Assembly: GCA_945923475.1 (NCBI GenBank)
Contig: CAMELE010000021.1
Location: 1 to 34,607 of the forward strand
Length of the DNA stretch: 34,607 nucleotides
Direction of reading: 5' to 3'
DNA from: an uncultured Mollicutes bacterium
GTDB lineage: Bacteria; Bacillota_I; Bacilli_A; Acholeplasmatales; Anaeroplasmataceae
The notes under the pieces are model-generated. The model saw only the letters and a program-made list of their open reading frames with translations, was not told the origin of the DNA and made no database searches. The position numbers and the translations under genes are program-made. This document shows positions 15,919 to 23,829 of this stretch, piece after piece. Within the stretch, counting starts at the first letter, position 1, and the number at the start of each line of letters is the position of its first letter.

Positions 15919-18500
15919 GCCCTAAATATGATTTTAAAGCAGTTGAACAAGGTAAGTATGATTTTTGGTTAAAGGGAGGATTCTTTGAGGCAGGAGATAA
16001 CTCTAAACAACCATTTACAATTGTTATTCCACCACCAAATGTAACAGGTAAACTTCACATTGGTCATGCGTGGGATACATCTATTCAAGATATGATTATT
16101 CGCCGCAAGCGTATGCAAGGATATGATGCGTTATGGCTCCCTGGAATGGACCACGCAGGAATTGCAACTCAAGCAAAGGTTGATAAAAGATTAAAGGATC
16201 AAGGTATTTCTCGTTATGATATTGGGCGTGAAAAATTCTTAGATCAAGCTTGGGCTTGGAAGGAAGAATACGCCGAAATTATTAGACAGCAATGGGCAGC
16301 TCTTGGATTATCTTTAGATTATTCTAAAGAAAGATTTACTTTAGATGAAGGATTATCTAAGGCTGTTAACTATGTTTTCATAAATTTATACAAAAAAGGA
16401 TATATCTATCAAGGTGAAAGAATTATAAACTGGGATCCACAGGCTAAAACTGCATTATCAAATATTGAGGTAATTCATCAAGATGATGAAGGAGCATTCT
16501 ATCACTTTAAATATCCATTTGTAGATGGTTCTGGATATGTAATGATAGCTACAACTCGCCCTGAAACTATGTTTGCTGACCAAGCAATAATGGTAAACCC
16601 TAATGATGATAGATTTAAGACAATTGTTGGTAAAGAGGTTTATATTCCAGGAACAGATATAAAGATTCCAGTTATTACAGATGAGTATGTAGATATGGAA
16701 TTTGGTACAGGTTGTGTTAAATGTACACCAGCTCATGACCCTAATGATTATGAAGTTGGTATTCGACATAATTTAGCTATGCCACTATGTATGAATGATG
16801 ATGGTACAATGAACCAAATGGCTGGAAAATATGAAGGAATGGACCGTTTTGCATGCCGCGAAGCTTTAATTAAAGATTTAAAGGAATCAGGATTATTTGA
16901 CCATGAAGAAAAAATAGTACACTCTGTAGGTCACTCTGAGCGTACAGGTGTAGTAATTGAACCACGTTTATCTAAGCAATGGTTTGTAAAGATGGATATT
17001 CTTGCTAAGCAAGTTCTTGAAAACAAAGAATATGAATTTGTTCCTGAACGCTTCAAAGGTACTTTAGTAAACTGGCTAACAAATATTCAAGACTGGTGTA
17101 TTTCTCGTCAATTATGGTGGGGACATCGTATTCCGGCTTGGTATAAGGATAATGAACTTAAAGTTCAAGAAGAGTGCCCAGGTGATGGATGGGTTCAAGA
17201 TGAAGACGTACTTGATACTTGGTTCTCATCAGCATTATGGCCATTCGCAACAATGGGTTGGCCAGAAAATACAGAAATGCTAAAGCGTTACTATCCAACG
17301 GATGTTTTAGTAACTGGATATGATATCATATTCTTCTGGGTATCAAGAATGCTATTTGAAGGAATTGAATTTACAGGGAAAGCACCATTTAAGCAAATAT
17401 TAATCCATGGATTAATTCGTGATTCCCAAGGAAGAAAGATGTCAAAATCACTTGGAAATGGTGTGGACCCATTTGATGTAATTGCAAAATACGGATGTGA
17501 CTCATTAAGATACTTCCTAAATACAAATTCATCACCAGGTCTAGATTTAAGATATGATGAAACAAAGATTGAATCAGCATGGAATTACTTAAATAAAGTA
17601 TGGAACATATCTAGATATGTACTTATGAATATTGAAGGATATAAAGAAATTGATTTAACAAAGGCTAATTTAAATTTAGCTTCTAAGTGGATTTTATCTA
17701 GATTAAACCAAGTTATTAGAGATGTTGATTACAACTTTGATAAATATGAGTTTGGTGAAGGAAATAAAGCGTTATATAACTTTGTATGGAATGATTTTGC
17801 ATCATGGTATGTTGAAATCTGTAAGGTAGATTTACAATCTGGAAATGAAGATAATAAGAATGTAACTCAAAATGTATTAGTTTATGTTCTAACTGCAATA
17901 GTTAAGATGCTACATCCTATTGTTCCATTCATTACAGAAGAAATTTATCAATCACTTCCACATAAGGAAGAATCAATTACTATTGCCTCTTGGCCAAAAG
18001 TATGCGAAGCATTTGATAATAAGGAAGCAGAAAAATCACTAGAAATCATTACATCAATTATTACTGCCGTAAGAAATGAACGTGCAAAAGCAAACAAAGC
18101 ACCATCAGCACCTATTAATATTAGAATTGAAACTAAAACACCAGGTCTTAAGGATATTTTAACCGATGCAAAAGCATATTTGAATAAGTTTACAAATCCT
18201 AAGGATTTAGTAATTACTGAAGAAAAAGGAAATCTTGAAAATCAAGTTGTAGTTGTATTAAATGATTTAACTATCTATATTCCAACTAATGATTTAGTTG
18301 ATATTGAAGAGGTTAAGAAAAAACTAGAGCTTGAGCTTAAGAAGCTTGAGGGTGAACTTGAAAGAAGTAAGAAGATGCTAAGTAATCCTAACTTCGTTGC
18401 CAAAGCACCAAAAGAAAAGCTTGAACAAGAAAAGGCAAAGCAAGTACAATACGAACAAAGATATAATGAAGTTAAAGCACATTTAGAACAAATCAAGTAG
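15903..18500 (+). CDS. valS: Valyl-tRNA synthetase
   Basis: This class I aminoacyl-tRNA synthetase charges tRNA-Val with valine. The 865 residues are the normal size. HIGH motif: KLHIGHAWD (~50-58). KMSKS motif: [11 protein letters not shown] (KMSKS at ~512-516). The editing domain includes [15 protein letters not shown]. The anticodon-binding region and the valine-specific C-terminal coiled coil (charged heptads from ~800 to the end) are present. AAAGGAATG lies upstream of ATG 15903. It is coupled to the GNAT gene by a 16-base overlap, and both lie under the valine T-box. Confidence 0.98.
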   Translation: MAHELSPKYDFKAVEQGKYDFWLKGGFFEAGDNSKQPFTIVIPPPNVTGKLHIGHAWDTSIQDMIIRRKRMQGYDALWLPGMDHAGIATQAKVDKRLKDQGISRYDIGREKFLDQAWAWKEEYAEIIRQQWAALGLSLDYSKERFTLDEGLSKAVNYVFINLYKKGYIYQGERIINWDPQAKTALSNIEVIHQDDEGAFYHFKYPFVDGSGYVMIATTRPETMFADQAIMVNPNDDRFKTIVGKEVYIPGTDIKIPVITDEYVDMEFGTGCVKCTPAHDPNDYEVGIRHNLAMPLCMNDDGTMNQMAGKYEGMDRFACREALIKDLKESGLFDHEEKIVHSVGHSERTGVVIEPRLSKQWFVKMDILAKQVLENKEYEFVPERFKGTLVNWLTNIQDWCISRQLWWGHRIPAWYKDNELKVQEECPGDGWVQDEDVLDTWFSSALWPFATMGWPENTEMLKRYYPTDVLVTGYDIIFFWVSRMLFEGIEFTGKAPFKQILIHGLIRDSQGRKMSKSLGNGVDPFDVIAKYGCDSLRYFLNTNSSPGLDLRYDETKIESAWNYLNKVWNISRYVLMNIEGYKEIDLTKANLNLASKWILSRLNQVIRDVDYNFDKYEFGEGNKALYNFVWNDFASWYVEICKVDLQSGNEDNKNVTQNVLVYVLTAIVKMLHPIVPFITEEIYQSLPHKEESITIASWPKVCEAFDNKEAEKSLEIITSIITAVRNERAKANKAPSAPINIRIETKTPGLKDILTDAKAYLNKFTNPKDLVITEEKGNLENQVVVVLNDLTIYIPTNDLVDIEEVKKKLELELKKLEGELERSKKMLSNPNFVAKAPKEKLEQEKAKQVQYEQRYNEVKAHLEQIK

Positions 18501-18515
18501 TTATAAGCATATCAT

Positions 18516-18544
18516 TTGAAATATCGATTATATTAATTTATAAT
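18516..18544 (+). promoter_or_regulatory. Sigma-A promoter of grcA
   Basis: TTGAAA (18516-18521) and TATAAT (18539-18544) are separated by 17 bases. The grcA start is 28 bases downstream with GGAGG. Confidence 0.65.
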
Positions 18545-18571
18545 ATAGGTGTATCGAATGGAGGTTTATAT

Positions 18572-18805
18572 ATGTCACAAAAAGTAGATAATTTAGTTCA
18601 AATGCTTGATACATATGTATCAGATGGTGGTTACCACCTTAATGTTAATGTTTTCAACAGAGAAACTCTTTTAGATGCTCAGAAGCATCCAGAAAAGTAT
18701 CCACAACTTACAATTCGTGTTTCTGGTTATGCTGTTAATTTTATTAAGCTTACTAAGGAACAACAAGACGATGTTATAAGTCGTACAATTCATGAATCAA
18801 TGTAG
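18572..18805 (+). CDS. grcA: Autonomous glycyl radical cofactor (pyruvate formate-lyase C-terminal domain, stand-alone)
   Basis: This 77-residue protein is essentially the C-terminal glycyl-radical domain of pyruvate formate-lyase. It contains the radical-loop motif RVSGYAVNF with the putative radical Gly52, and the flanking [11 protein letters not shown] and [12 protein letters not shown] motifs. In the YfiD/GrcA model, such a protein replaces the damaged radical domain of an oxygen-cleaved PFL and restores activity. No pfl gene or activase is in this window. It has its own promoter and terminator and a GGAGG site, so it is a monocistronic gene and not a truncated pfl. The length is shorter than enterobacterial GrcA (~127), with little N-terminal extension. 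Confidence 0.9.
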   Translation: MSQKVDNLVQMLDTYVSDGGYHLNVNVFNRETLLDAQKHPEKYPQLTIRVSGYAVNFIKLTKEQQDDVISRTIHESM

Positions 18806-18836
18806 AAGAAGGCGATTTTGCCTTCTTTTACTTTTT
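18806..18836 (+). terminator. Terminator of grcA
   Basis: GAAGGC/GCCTTC arms (18808-18813 and 18820-18825) with a GATTTT loop are followed by TTTTACTTTTT, directly after the stop. Confidence 0.85.
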
Positions 18837-18858
18837 AAATAAAAACAAAAAAATAATA

Positions 18859-18886
18859 TTGACAACCAATTAAAAAATGGTATAAT
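18859..18886 (+). promoter_or_regulatory. Promoter of the tRNA-Gly pair
   Basis: TTGACA (18859-18864) and TATAAT (18881-18886) are separated by 16 bases, 19 bases before the first tRNA. Confidence 0.8.
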
Positions 18887-18905
18887 TACAAATGCATACG
18901 CTAAT

Positions 18906-18980
18906 GCAGTAGTAGTACAACGGTTAGTACTCCACATTGCCAATGTGGTGATACGGGTTCGATTCCCGTCTATTGCTCCA
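18906..18980 (+). tRNA. tRNA-Gly (GCC), copy 1
   Basis: The acceptor stem pairs GCAGTAG with CTATTGC. The anticodon stem CCACA/TGTGG encloses loop TTGCCAA with anticodon GCC at 18939-18941. The T arm has GGTTCGATTCC. The discriminator is T, and CCA is encoded. It reads the glycine codon GGC, and GGU by wobble. Confidence 0.95.
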
Positions 18981-18989
18981 ATTTAATAT

Positions 18990-19064
18990 GCAGTAGTAGT
19001 ACAACGGTTAGTACTCCACATTGCCAATGTGGTGATACGGGTTCGATTCCCGTCTATTGCTCCA
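18990..19064 (+). tRNA. tRNA-Gly (GCC), copy 2
   Basis: It is identical over 75 bases to the copy at 18906-18980, offset by 84 bases; the anticodon GCC is at 19023-19025. The nine-base spacer suggests cotranscription and a recent tandem duplication. Confidence 0.95.
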
Positions 19065-19077
19065 AATTGTAATTATA

Positions 19078-19100
19078 ATGGCTTCTAAAAGCCATTTTTT
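19078..19100 (+). terminator. Terminator of the tRNA-Gly pair
   Basis: ATGGCTT/AAGCCAT arms around CTAA are followed by a run of T. Confidence 0.8.
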
Positions 19101-19187
19101 GTTTAAACTTTAACGATGTTTAGGTATTTCCGGTATACTATAACGGCCAATTAATCTTTATGCTATAATTAAAAATAAAGGAGTGAA

Positions 19188-19708
19188 CTGAAGATACTAA
19201 CAACAGCATTTAAACCGTTTAATAATCAAAATATCAATTACTCGATGGAAACTTTAAAATACATAATGGATGTAGATAAGTTAGTTGTTGATGTTATATA
19301 TGATGAGTGCTATTTTGAGATAAGTAAAAAACTTAATTTAAATGAATATGATTTAATTATTGCTCTTGGTGAAGCAAGAGCAGAAAAAATATAACATTAG
19401 AAGTACGGGCTCAAAATTTATCCTCTTGTAGCTTAAAGGATAATAATGGAATTTTAAAAGAGAATGAGGTGATTAATGAGAAACTACCAGAATTCTTAGA
19501 AACAAAGGTGAAAATAAATAAATGTAAAAATGACATAAACTTTTCTTATGATGCAGGAATGTTTGTATGTAATAACTTATATTTTCATTTACTAGAGAAT
19601 TTTCAAGATAAAACGCTATTTATTCATATTCCAGATTGTAATAATGATGAAAGCGAATATAAAAAGCATGCAAAAACGATTAATCAAATTATTACAAAAC
19701 TAATCTAA
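19188..19708 (+). pseudogene. pcp: Pyroglutamyl peptidase I, frameshifted
   Basis: Two frames together give a full Pcp-like protein, which removes N-terminal pyroglutamate from peptides. Frame 1 reads KILTTAFKPFNNQNIN through DLIIALGEARAEK (compare the family start TGFDPFGG-N-N). A stop follows at about 19395 in the run GCAGAAAAAATATAAC. Adding one A restores the next frame, which reads ITLEVRAQNL and so rebuilds the family motif GQAGGR--ITPER-AINL. The catalytic Glu (ITLE), Cys (AGMFVCNN) and His (FIHIPD) are all still there. The position of the start codon reads CTG behind AAGGAG. One base loss in an A run means recent decay, slippage or a read error. Confidence 0.8.
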
Positions 19709-19833
19709 TAACTTAAAGTAATCATCATAATATATTTTAATAACATCTTGTTAGTACATTATTTAAAATTATAATAATCAACCGATTATAAAATTGACAT
19801 ATAATAAAAATTAAATGCAAAGTGAGGCTTATT

Positions 19834-21402
19834 ATGAAATGCAAAAATAAAATAATAATATTAATTACAAATATGCTATTAATTATCATACTTGTATCAT
19901 GCACTAGTAAATCTATAAATTCTAGTAACTTATCTTCAACGCCTATTCCAACATTAGATACTACACAATTTATTACATCTAGCTCTCAAGCCGTTTCTTC
20001 AACTCAATCAATTACTACATCTTATTTGCCAACAATAACTAATACAAACCAGCCAAGTAATTCTCAAGAGATAACCCTTGATATGCTACTTGAAGGTGCA
20101 AGTATTAAAGATCAAGCTTTTATTGATTTTTATAAAAATTTAGAAGAATATAATAACGTAGAAATAGCCAAAAATGCTATATATGCATCATGCGATGGAA
20201 ATGGGAATGGGACAAAAGAAAGCCCATATTCACTTGAGGACGCTTTAGACAGCTTAAAGCCAGGAGATACTTTATATTTAAGAGGAGGAACATATGTTCC
20301 AAGCACTAATGAAGGCTTTTTTATAAATAGAAGTGGAACAAGTACAAAATATATAACTATAAGAAATTATCCTGGTGAAAGTGTAATCATTACTAACTCG
20401 AGCTTAAAAAGTGAGGTATATGGAATAGAAATAGAAGAAAATACCTCATATGTAATTATTGAAGGATTAGAAATAAAAAACATAAGTGCATATAATGCTT
20501 TTGGTATCGCATTATGGGGAAATAATCAGAATCATATAATTATCCGAAATAATTCAATCCATGATATTAAAACAACCGCAACTAACTCTAGTGATAGTGA
20601 TTCCTCAGCCAATGCTATTTTATTTAATGGTGAAAATATTAAGTCTATTAATAATGTTGTAGTCGCTAATAATTATATTTACAATAATGTGACAGGATGG
20701 GCAGAGTCATTATCAATTGCAGGTAACTGTGAATACTTTTACGTTTTAAATAATCTTGTTGAAAACAACACTAATATAGGAATAGATTTTTATGGAAACG
20801 CTGGATATTGTAATAATCAAAGCCTTGATCAACCACGATACTCAGTAGCTGCAGGAAATATTATAAAAAAATCAGTATGTGATTATGCTGAATGTGCTGG
20901 GCTATATGTTGATGGAGCAAGAGATATTTTACTCCAGTATAATGAAATTAGTGATTCATTATATGGTATTGAAATAGGTAGTGAGGAGAAAAATGATACT
21001 TATCCCGTTAAAAATATAGTTGTTAGATATAATACCTGCATTAACAATAATATATCAATTAGAATTGGTGGATATGAAGAAAAAAATACAGGCGTTGTAA
21101 GAGATACTAAAATATATAACAATAAATTTATATCAAACTATGATGGATATCAAATAATTCTTTCTAAATGCGACGGAATAGAGATTAAGGATAATTTATT
21201 TTATTCAGTTTCTGCATCAATAGTAGAATTTGAATTCAGCGATAATTATATAAAAAATATAATATTTGAAAATAATACCTTTTATTCGCAAAATAAAAAT
21301 AAAGAAGATATTTTGTTTAAAATATATAATCTAGAATTAACATTTGATGAATTTAATAAAAAATATGGATTAAATAAATATGAAAAAATAAATATTGAAT
21401 AA
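19834..21402 (+). CDS. Lipoprotein with right-handed beta-helix (pectate-lyase-like)
   Basis: ATG 19834 follows GTGAGG with good spacing; the in-frame GTG at 19822 sits in that site and is less likely. A lipoprotein signal ends in LVSC (Cys ~24). A Ser/Thr-rich linker of ~60 residues follows, then SCDGNGNGTKESPYSLEDAL and GDTLYLRGGTY, typical of the opening of PL9-like and related parallel beta-helix proteins. The rest is repeated coils (YIYNN, NLVENN, NEISDS, NTCINN) to ~500. It is probably surface-bound and acts on polysaccharide; lyase activity is inferred and the catalytic residues were not identified. Its neighbours are mostly decayed genes. Confidence 0.8.
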   Translation: MKCKNKIIILITNMLLIIILVSCTSKSINSSNLSSTPIPTLDTTQFITSSSQAVSSTQSITTSYLPTITNTNQPSNSQEITLDMLLEGASIKDQAFIDFYKNLEEYNNVEIAKNAIYASCDGNGNGTKESPYSLEDALDSLKPGDTLYLRGGTYVPSTNEGFFINRSGTSTKYITIRNYPGESVIITNSSLKSEVYGIEIEENTSYVIIEGLEIKNISAYNAFGIALWGNNQNHIIIRNNSIHDIKTTATNSSDSDSSANAILFNGENIKSINNVVVANNYIYNNVTGWAESLSIAGNCEYFYVLNNLVENNTNIGIDFYGNAGYCNNQSLDQPRYSVAAGNIIKKSVCDYAECAGLYVDGARDILLQYNEISDSLYGIEIGSEEKNDTYPVKNIVVRYNTCINNNISIRIGGYEEKNTGVVRDTKIYNNKFISNYDGYQIILSKCDGIEIKDNLFYSVSASIVEFEFSDNYIKNIIFENNTFYSQNKNKEDILFKIYNLELTFDEFNKKYGLNKYEKINIE

Positions 21403-21418
21403 AAAGGAGAACGAAAAA

Positions 21419-21709
21419 ATAATATTTATATGTTATCCAAGATGCTCAACATGCCAGAAGTCAAAAAGATATCTTGATGAGCCTAAAATTAAATATACCT
21501 TTTGTCATATAGTTGAAAATAATCCAACATATGATGAACTTAATGAATGGTATCTAAGAAGTAATATGCCACTAAAGAAGTATGAGTGATGATGAACAGC
21601 TTCATCTTCTTGCAACAAATGGAATGCTTGCAAAAAGACCATTAGTAATAAAAGATGATATAGTACTTATTGGCTTTAAGGAGGATGAATGGGATAAAAA
21701 ACTTTGTTA
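21419..21709 (+). pseudogene. ArsC/Spx-like protein, broken copy
   Basis: It is a decayed paralogue of the intact gene at 22240. It keeps the CxxC site (YPRCSTCQKSKRYLDE), NNPTYDELNEWY and LKKYE. It then jumps, with a frame change at ~21588, to SDDEQLHLLATNGML, AKRPLVIKDD and GFKEDEWDKKLC. The segment equal to about 23 residues of the intact copy (FNTSGNLYKELQ region) is deleted. The codon matching the intact ATG is ATA (21419-21421) behind AAAAGGAG, so the start is lost as well. An in-frame TTG at 21395 lies inside the previous gene. Confidence 0.8.
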
Positions 21710-21742
21710 GATTCTTTTATACTATATTATCAATAGATTTTT

Positions 21743-22123
21743 ATGCTAGAATATGAGATATTTTATTATATTTCATTAGGACAACCTCTTTCAACCTTGT
21801 CTGGTGGAGAAAGACAAAGAGTAAAGCTTGCAAAGGATTTATACAAGAGTGGAAGTATTTATATATTAGATGAACCAACAACAGGTCTTCACACTTCAGA
21901 TATAGAAAAATTAATGAATCTATTCAATAAAATTTGTGATAGAGGAAATACGGTAGTTATAATTGAACACAACACCGACGTTATGAAGCTTGCGGATTAT
22001 ATAATAGATATAGGTCCTGATGGAGGTACAAAGGGTGGAGAGATTGTTTTTACAGGAACCCCTAAGGATTTGCTTAATGCAAATACAATCACTGCGGAAT
22101 ATTTAAGAATGGATATAGAATAG
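21743..22123 (+). pseudogene. UvrA-type ABC ATPase, C-terminal fragment
   Basis: About 126 residues carry the last third of the second ATPase domain of a UvrA-like protein: [19 protein letters not shown] (signature), [11 protein letters not shown] (Walker B), [11 protein letters not shown] (H-loop) and [19 protein letters not shown]. This run of motifs is diagnostic of UvrA and its shorter drug-resistance paralogues. Walker A, the zinc fingers and the whole first half are missing. No ribosome binding site precedes ATG 21743, so this is a 5'-deleted remnant. The family call is secure; which UvrA paralogue it was is not. Confidence 0.85.
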
Positions 22124-22132
22124 TATTATAAT

Positions 22133-22170
22133 ATGCTTTAGACTTAGTCTCTAAAGCATTTATTATTTTA
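22133..22170 (+). terminator. Terminator after the UvrA-type remnant
   Basis: ATGCTTTAG/CTAAAGCAT arms (22133-22141 and 22151-22159) are followed by TTATTATTTTA. The T tract is interrupted, so it is of moderate quality. Confidence 0.55.
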
Positions 22171-22194
22171 CTTAATATAAAATAATGATATAAT
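22167..22194 (+). promoter_or_regulatory. Extended -10 promoter of the ArsC/Spx-like gene
   Basis: TTTACT (22167-22172), a 16-base spacer and TGATATAAT (TATAAT at 22189-22194) lie 46 bases before the start. Confidence 0.55.
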
Positions 22195-22239
22195 CGAATT
22201 AAAGAAATATTAATGCTAAAAACTAAGGAGGAATGAATT

Positions 22240-22590
22240 ATGCAATTTATATGTTATCCAAAATGCTCAACCTGCCAAAAGGCAAAAAAGTGGTTAGATG
22301 AGCACAATTTAAAATATGTAGAGCGCCATATAGTTAATGATAACCCTACATACGAGGAATTAAATCAATGGTATAAAAAAAGTGGATTACCCCTAAAAAG
22401 ATTTTTTAATACTAGTGGAAATCTGTATAAAGAATTACAACTTAAGGACAAGCTTCCTACTATGACTGAGGATGAACAGCTTACGATTCTTGCGACAAAT
22501 GGAATGCTTGTAAAAAGACCATTAATAATAGATGATAATCTAATACTTGTAGGATTTAAAGAAGAAGAATGGATAGAGAAGCTTTTATAA
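22240..22590 (+). CDS. ArsC/Spx-family thioredoxin-fold protein
   Basis: This 116-residue protein has the ArsC/Spx fold: an N-terminal CxxC redox site (CYPKCSTCQKAKKWL, Cys ~8 and ~11), HIVNDNPTYEELNQWY, LPLKRFFNTSG, and the C-terminal motif ATNGMLVKRPLIIDD. The ArsC family includes arsenate reductases and the Spx/MgsR regulators that bind RNA polymerase. The pattern KRPL with a CxxC site is common in small ArsC-like proteins of unknown substrate. Length is normal. AAGGAGGAATG precedes the start. A broken paralogue lies 0.8 kb upstream. Confidence 0.88.
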   Translation: MQFICYPKCSTCQKAKKWLDEHNLKYVERHIVNDNPTYEELNQWYKKSGLPLKRFFNTSGNLYKELQLKDKLPTMTEDEQLTILATNGMLVKRPLIIDDNLILVGFKEEEWIEKLL

Positions 22591-22599
22591 CTATAAAAA

Positions 22600-22722
22600 C
22601 AAAAAAGTAAAATTTGTGGTTTGTTCCTAACATTTTTATCTATAGTTCTTGTTTGCTAATGTAGTATCAAAAGTGATAATTCTATATCTTCTACTCAATC
22701 TGTAACTAGTGATACGCCATAG
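22600..22722 (+). pseudogene. Lipoprotein N-terminal remnant
   Basis: In one frame the bases read FLTFLSIVLVC-stop-CSIKSDNSISSTQSVTSDTP-stop. This has a hydrophobic lipoprotein signal, a Cys and a Ser/Thr-rich linker much like the start of the beta-helix lipoprotein (SSTQSITT there). A stop sits at the lipobox and nothing recognisable follows. It is probably a dead paralogue. The remaining bases to 22807 hold no gene I can support. Confidence 0.45.
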
Positions 22723-22807
22723 AAAAAATAACGGTTTTTGTACTATGATAAAAATTAATACAAAGTATTAAAGACTTTTTAAAAATAAATAAAGAACAGA
22801 TAATTAC

Positions 22808-22847
22808 AAAATAAGGAACGGAATTGTTGTTTTTCGTTCCTTATTTT
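22808..22847 (+). terminator. Hairpin, probably a bidirectional terminator
   Basis: AAAATAAGGAACG and CGTTCCTTATTTT form a perfect 13-bp stem with A-rich and T-rich flanks, a shape that can terminate in either direction. Confidence 0.7.
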
Positions 22848-22872
22848 GATATAAAAATAGTGGTGATGAATA

Positions 22873-23100
22873 GTGAAATTAGAATTCAAATATACTAATA
22901 ATTTATTAGATTTTTTGTTGAAAATAGAAAAGTATAAAACAGTGTTAGATTATTTATTTTTACCAACCAGAGAAAAGCAAAAACTAATGTATGAAGCAAA
23001 ACTAAAGAAAACTCATTTTTCAACAAGTATTGAAGGAAATGTTTTATCTTATAATCAAGTAGAAAAGGAATCGGGACATATTTATTTAAACATGAATTAG
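22873..23100 (+). pseudogene. Fic-family protein, N-terminal remnant
   Basis: A 75-residue frame opens with GTG 22873 and carries the N-terminal region of Fic-domain proteins. It includes the inhibitory-type motif in THFSTSIEGNVLSYNQVE (the family has S-x-x-IEGN followed by a T/S-rich helix). The Fic core with HPFxDGNGR is absent. The frame stops at 23098-23100 after a change of sequence. It is a 3'-truncated remnant; Fic proteins normally transfer AMP to target proteins. Confidence 0.7.
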
Positions 23101-23240
23101 ATAAATTTGCTGGTGTAAGAATGGTATTTGTTATAACGGACATAGAGGATGAAGTTGATAATAAATTTTATCAATCATTTAATTTAGAACCACTTGCTAA
23201 TGGTCATATGGTTTCATACTATAGATTAAAAAAATCATAA
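23093..23240 (+). pseudogene. Possible GNAT acetyltransferase C-terminal remnant
   Basis: Out of frame with the Fic remnant, the bases read HELDKFAGVRMVFVITDIEDEV and then NKFYQSFNLEPLANG and MVSYYRLKK-stop. The FY-x-x-F-x-x-EPL pattern near a C-terminus resembles the end of GNAT enzymes, including acetyltransferase toxins. No start or acetyl-CoA motif is present. Low-confidence family call; a joined fragment is the simplest reading. Confidence 0.35.
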
Positions 23241-23256
23241 AAAATAGGAATATCAA

Positions 23257-23285
23257 CCAATAAACTCTGATTATAAAACGCTATA
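23257..23285 (+). promoter_or_regulatory. Candidate ECF-sigma promoter A (sigma gene)
   Basis: CCAATAAA (23257-23264), 13 bases, ACGCTATA (23278-23285). The same arrangement recurs before the lipoprotein gene of this cluster. A start site ~8-10 bases downstream of the CG would leave a very short leader ending in AGGAGG and ATG 23302. Confidence 0.55.
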
Positions 23286-23301
23286 AAGATAGGAGGTATG
23301 T

Positions 23302-23829
23302 ATGAATCTAGATAAAATAAATGAATTATTTATAAGATTAAAAAATAAGGATTTAACTGCCTTCGACGAATTTTATAATCTAACAAATAAATATATATTC
23401 TATAACATTGTTAAAATTGTAGATGATTTTGCGGATGCAGAGGATATGCTTCAAGATACTTACTTATATTTTTTAAAGAAGGTTCATTCCATTAGTGATA
23501 AAAGCTCACCTATAGGATACTTGTTAATAACTGCTAAGCATAAATCCATTGATTTTATGCGTAAAAGAAAGAGAGTTATTAATGATGAGGAGTATATAAA
23601 TTTTCATTATTTTGAGGAATTTGAGCCAATTAAGGAAAATGTTTTTCTAAAAATAAAGGATTTACTACCCAAAGATGAATTAGAAATAGTAATTTTACAT
23701 GTTATAAATCAAATGACATTTAAGGAAATTGCATTATTAAATAATATTCCACTTGGAACAGTTTTATGGAAATATAACAAAACAATAAAATATTTAAAAG
23801 AGGAGTTGAATATTGATGATTACAGATGA
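23302..23829 (+). CDS. ECF-type RNA polymerase sigma factor
   Basis: This 175-residue protein has region 2 (ADAEDMLQDTYLYFLKK, the core-binding and -10 region) at ~46-65 and region 4 (LPKDELEIVILHVINQMTFKEIA and IPLGTVLWKYNKTIKYLKEEL) at ~118-170; no region 1 or 3, as in ECF factors. It would direct polymerase to a small regulon. AGGAGG precedes ATG 23302. The stop overlaps the next gene, a single-pass membrane protein, in the classic sigma/anti-sigma layout. The same unusual promoter-like motif lies before this gene and before the third gene of the cluster. Confidence 0.92.
   Translation: MNLDKINELFIRLKNKDLTAFDEFYNLTNKYIFYNIVKIVDDFADAEDMLQDTYLYFLKKVHSISDKSSPIGYLLITAKHKSIDFMRKRKRVINDEEYINFHYFEEFEPIKENVFLKIKDLLPKDELEIVILHVINQMTFKEIALLNNIPLGTVLWKYNKTIKYLKEELNIDDYR

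Noticed and set aside
18572-18805. A truncated pyruvate formate-lyase pseudogene
   Set aside because: It has its own promoter, ribosome binding site, start codon and terminator, which fits an autonomous cofactor gene.
19800-19805. A TATAAT box before the beta-helix lipoprotein as a promoter
   Set aside because: No -35 box lies at 16-18 bases; the nearby TTGACA overlaps the box, so the pair cannot work together.
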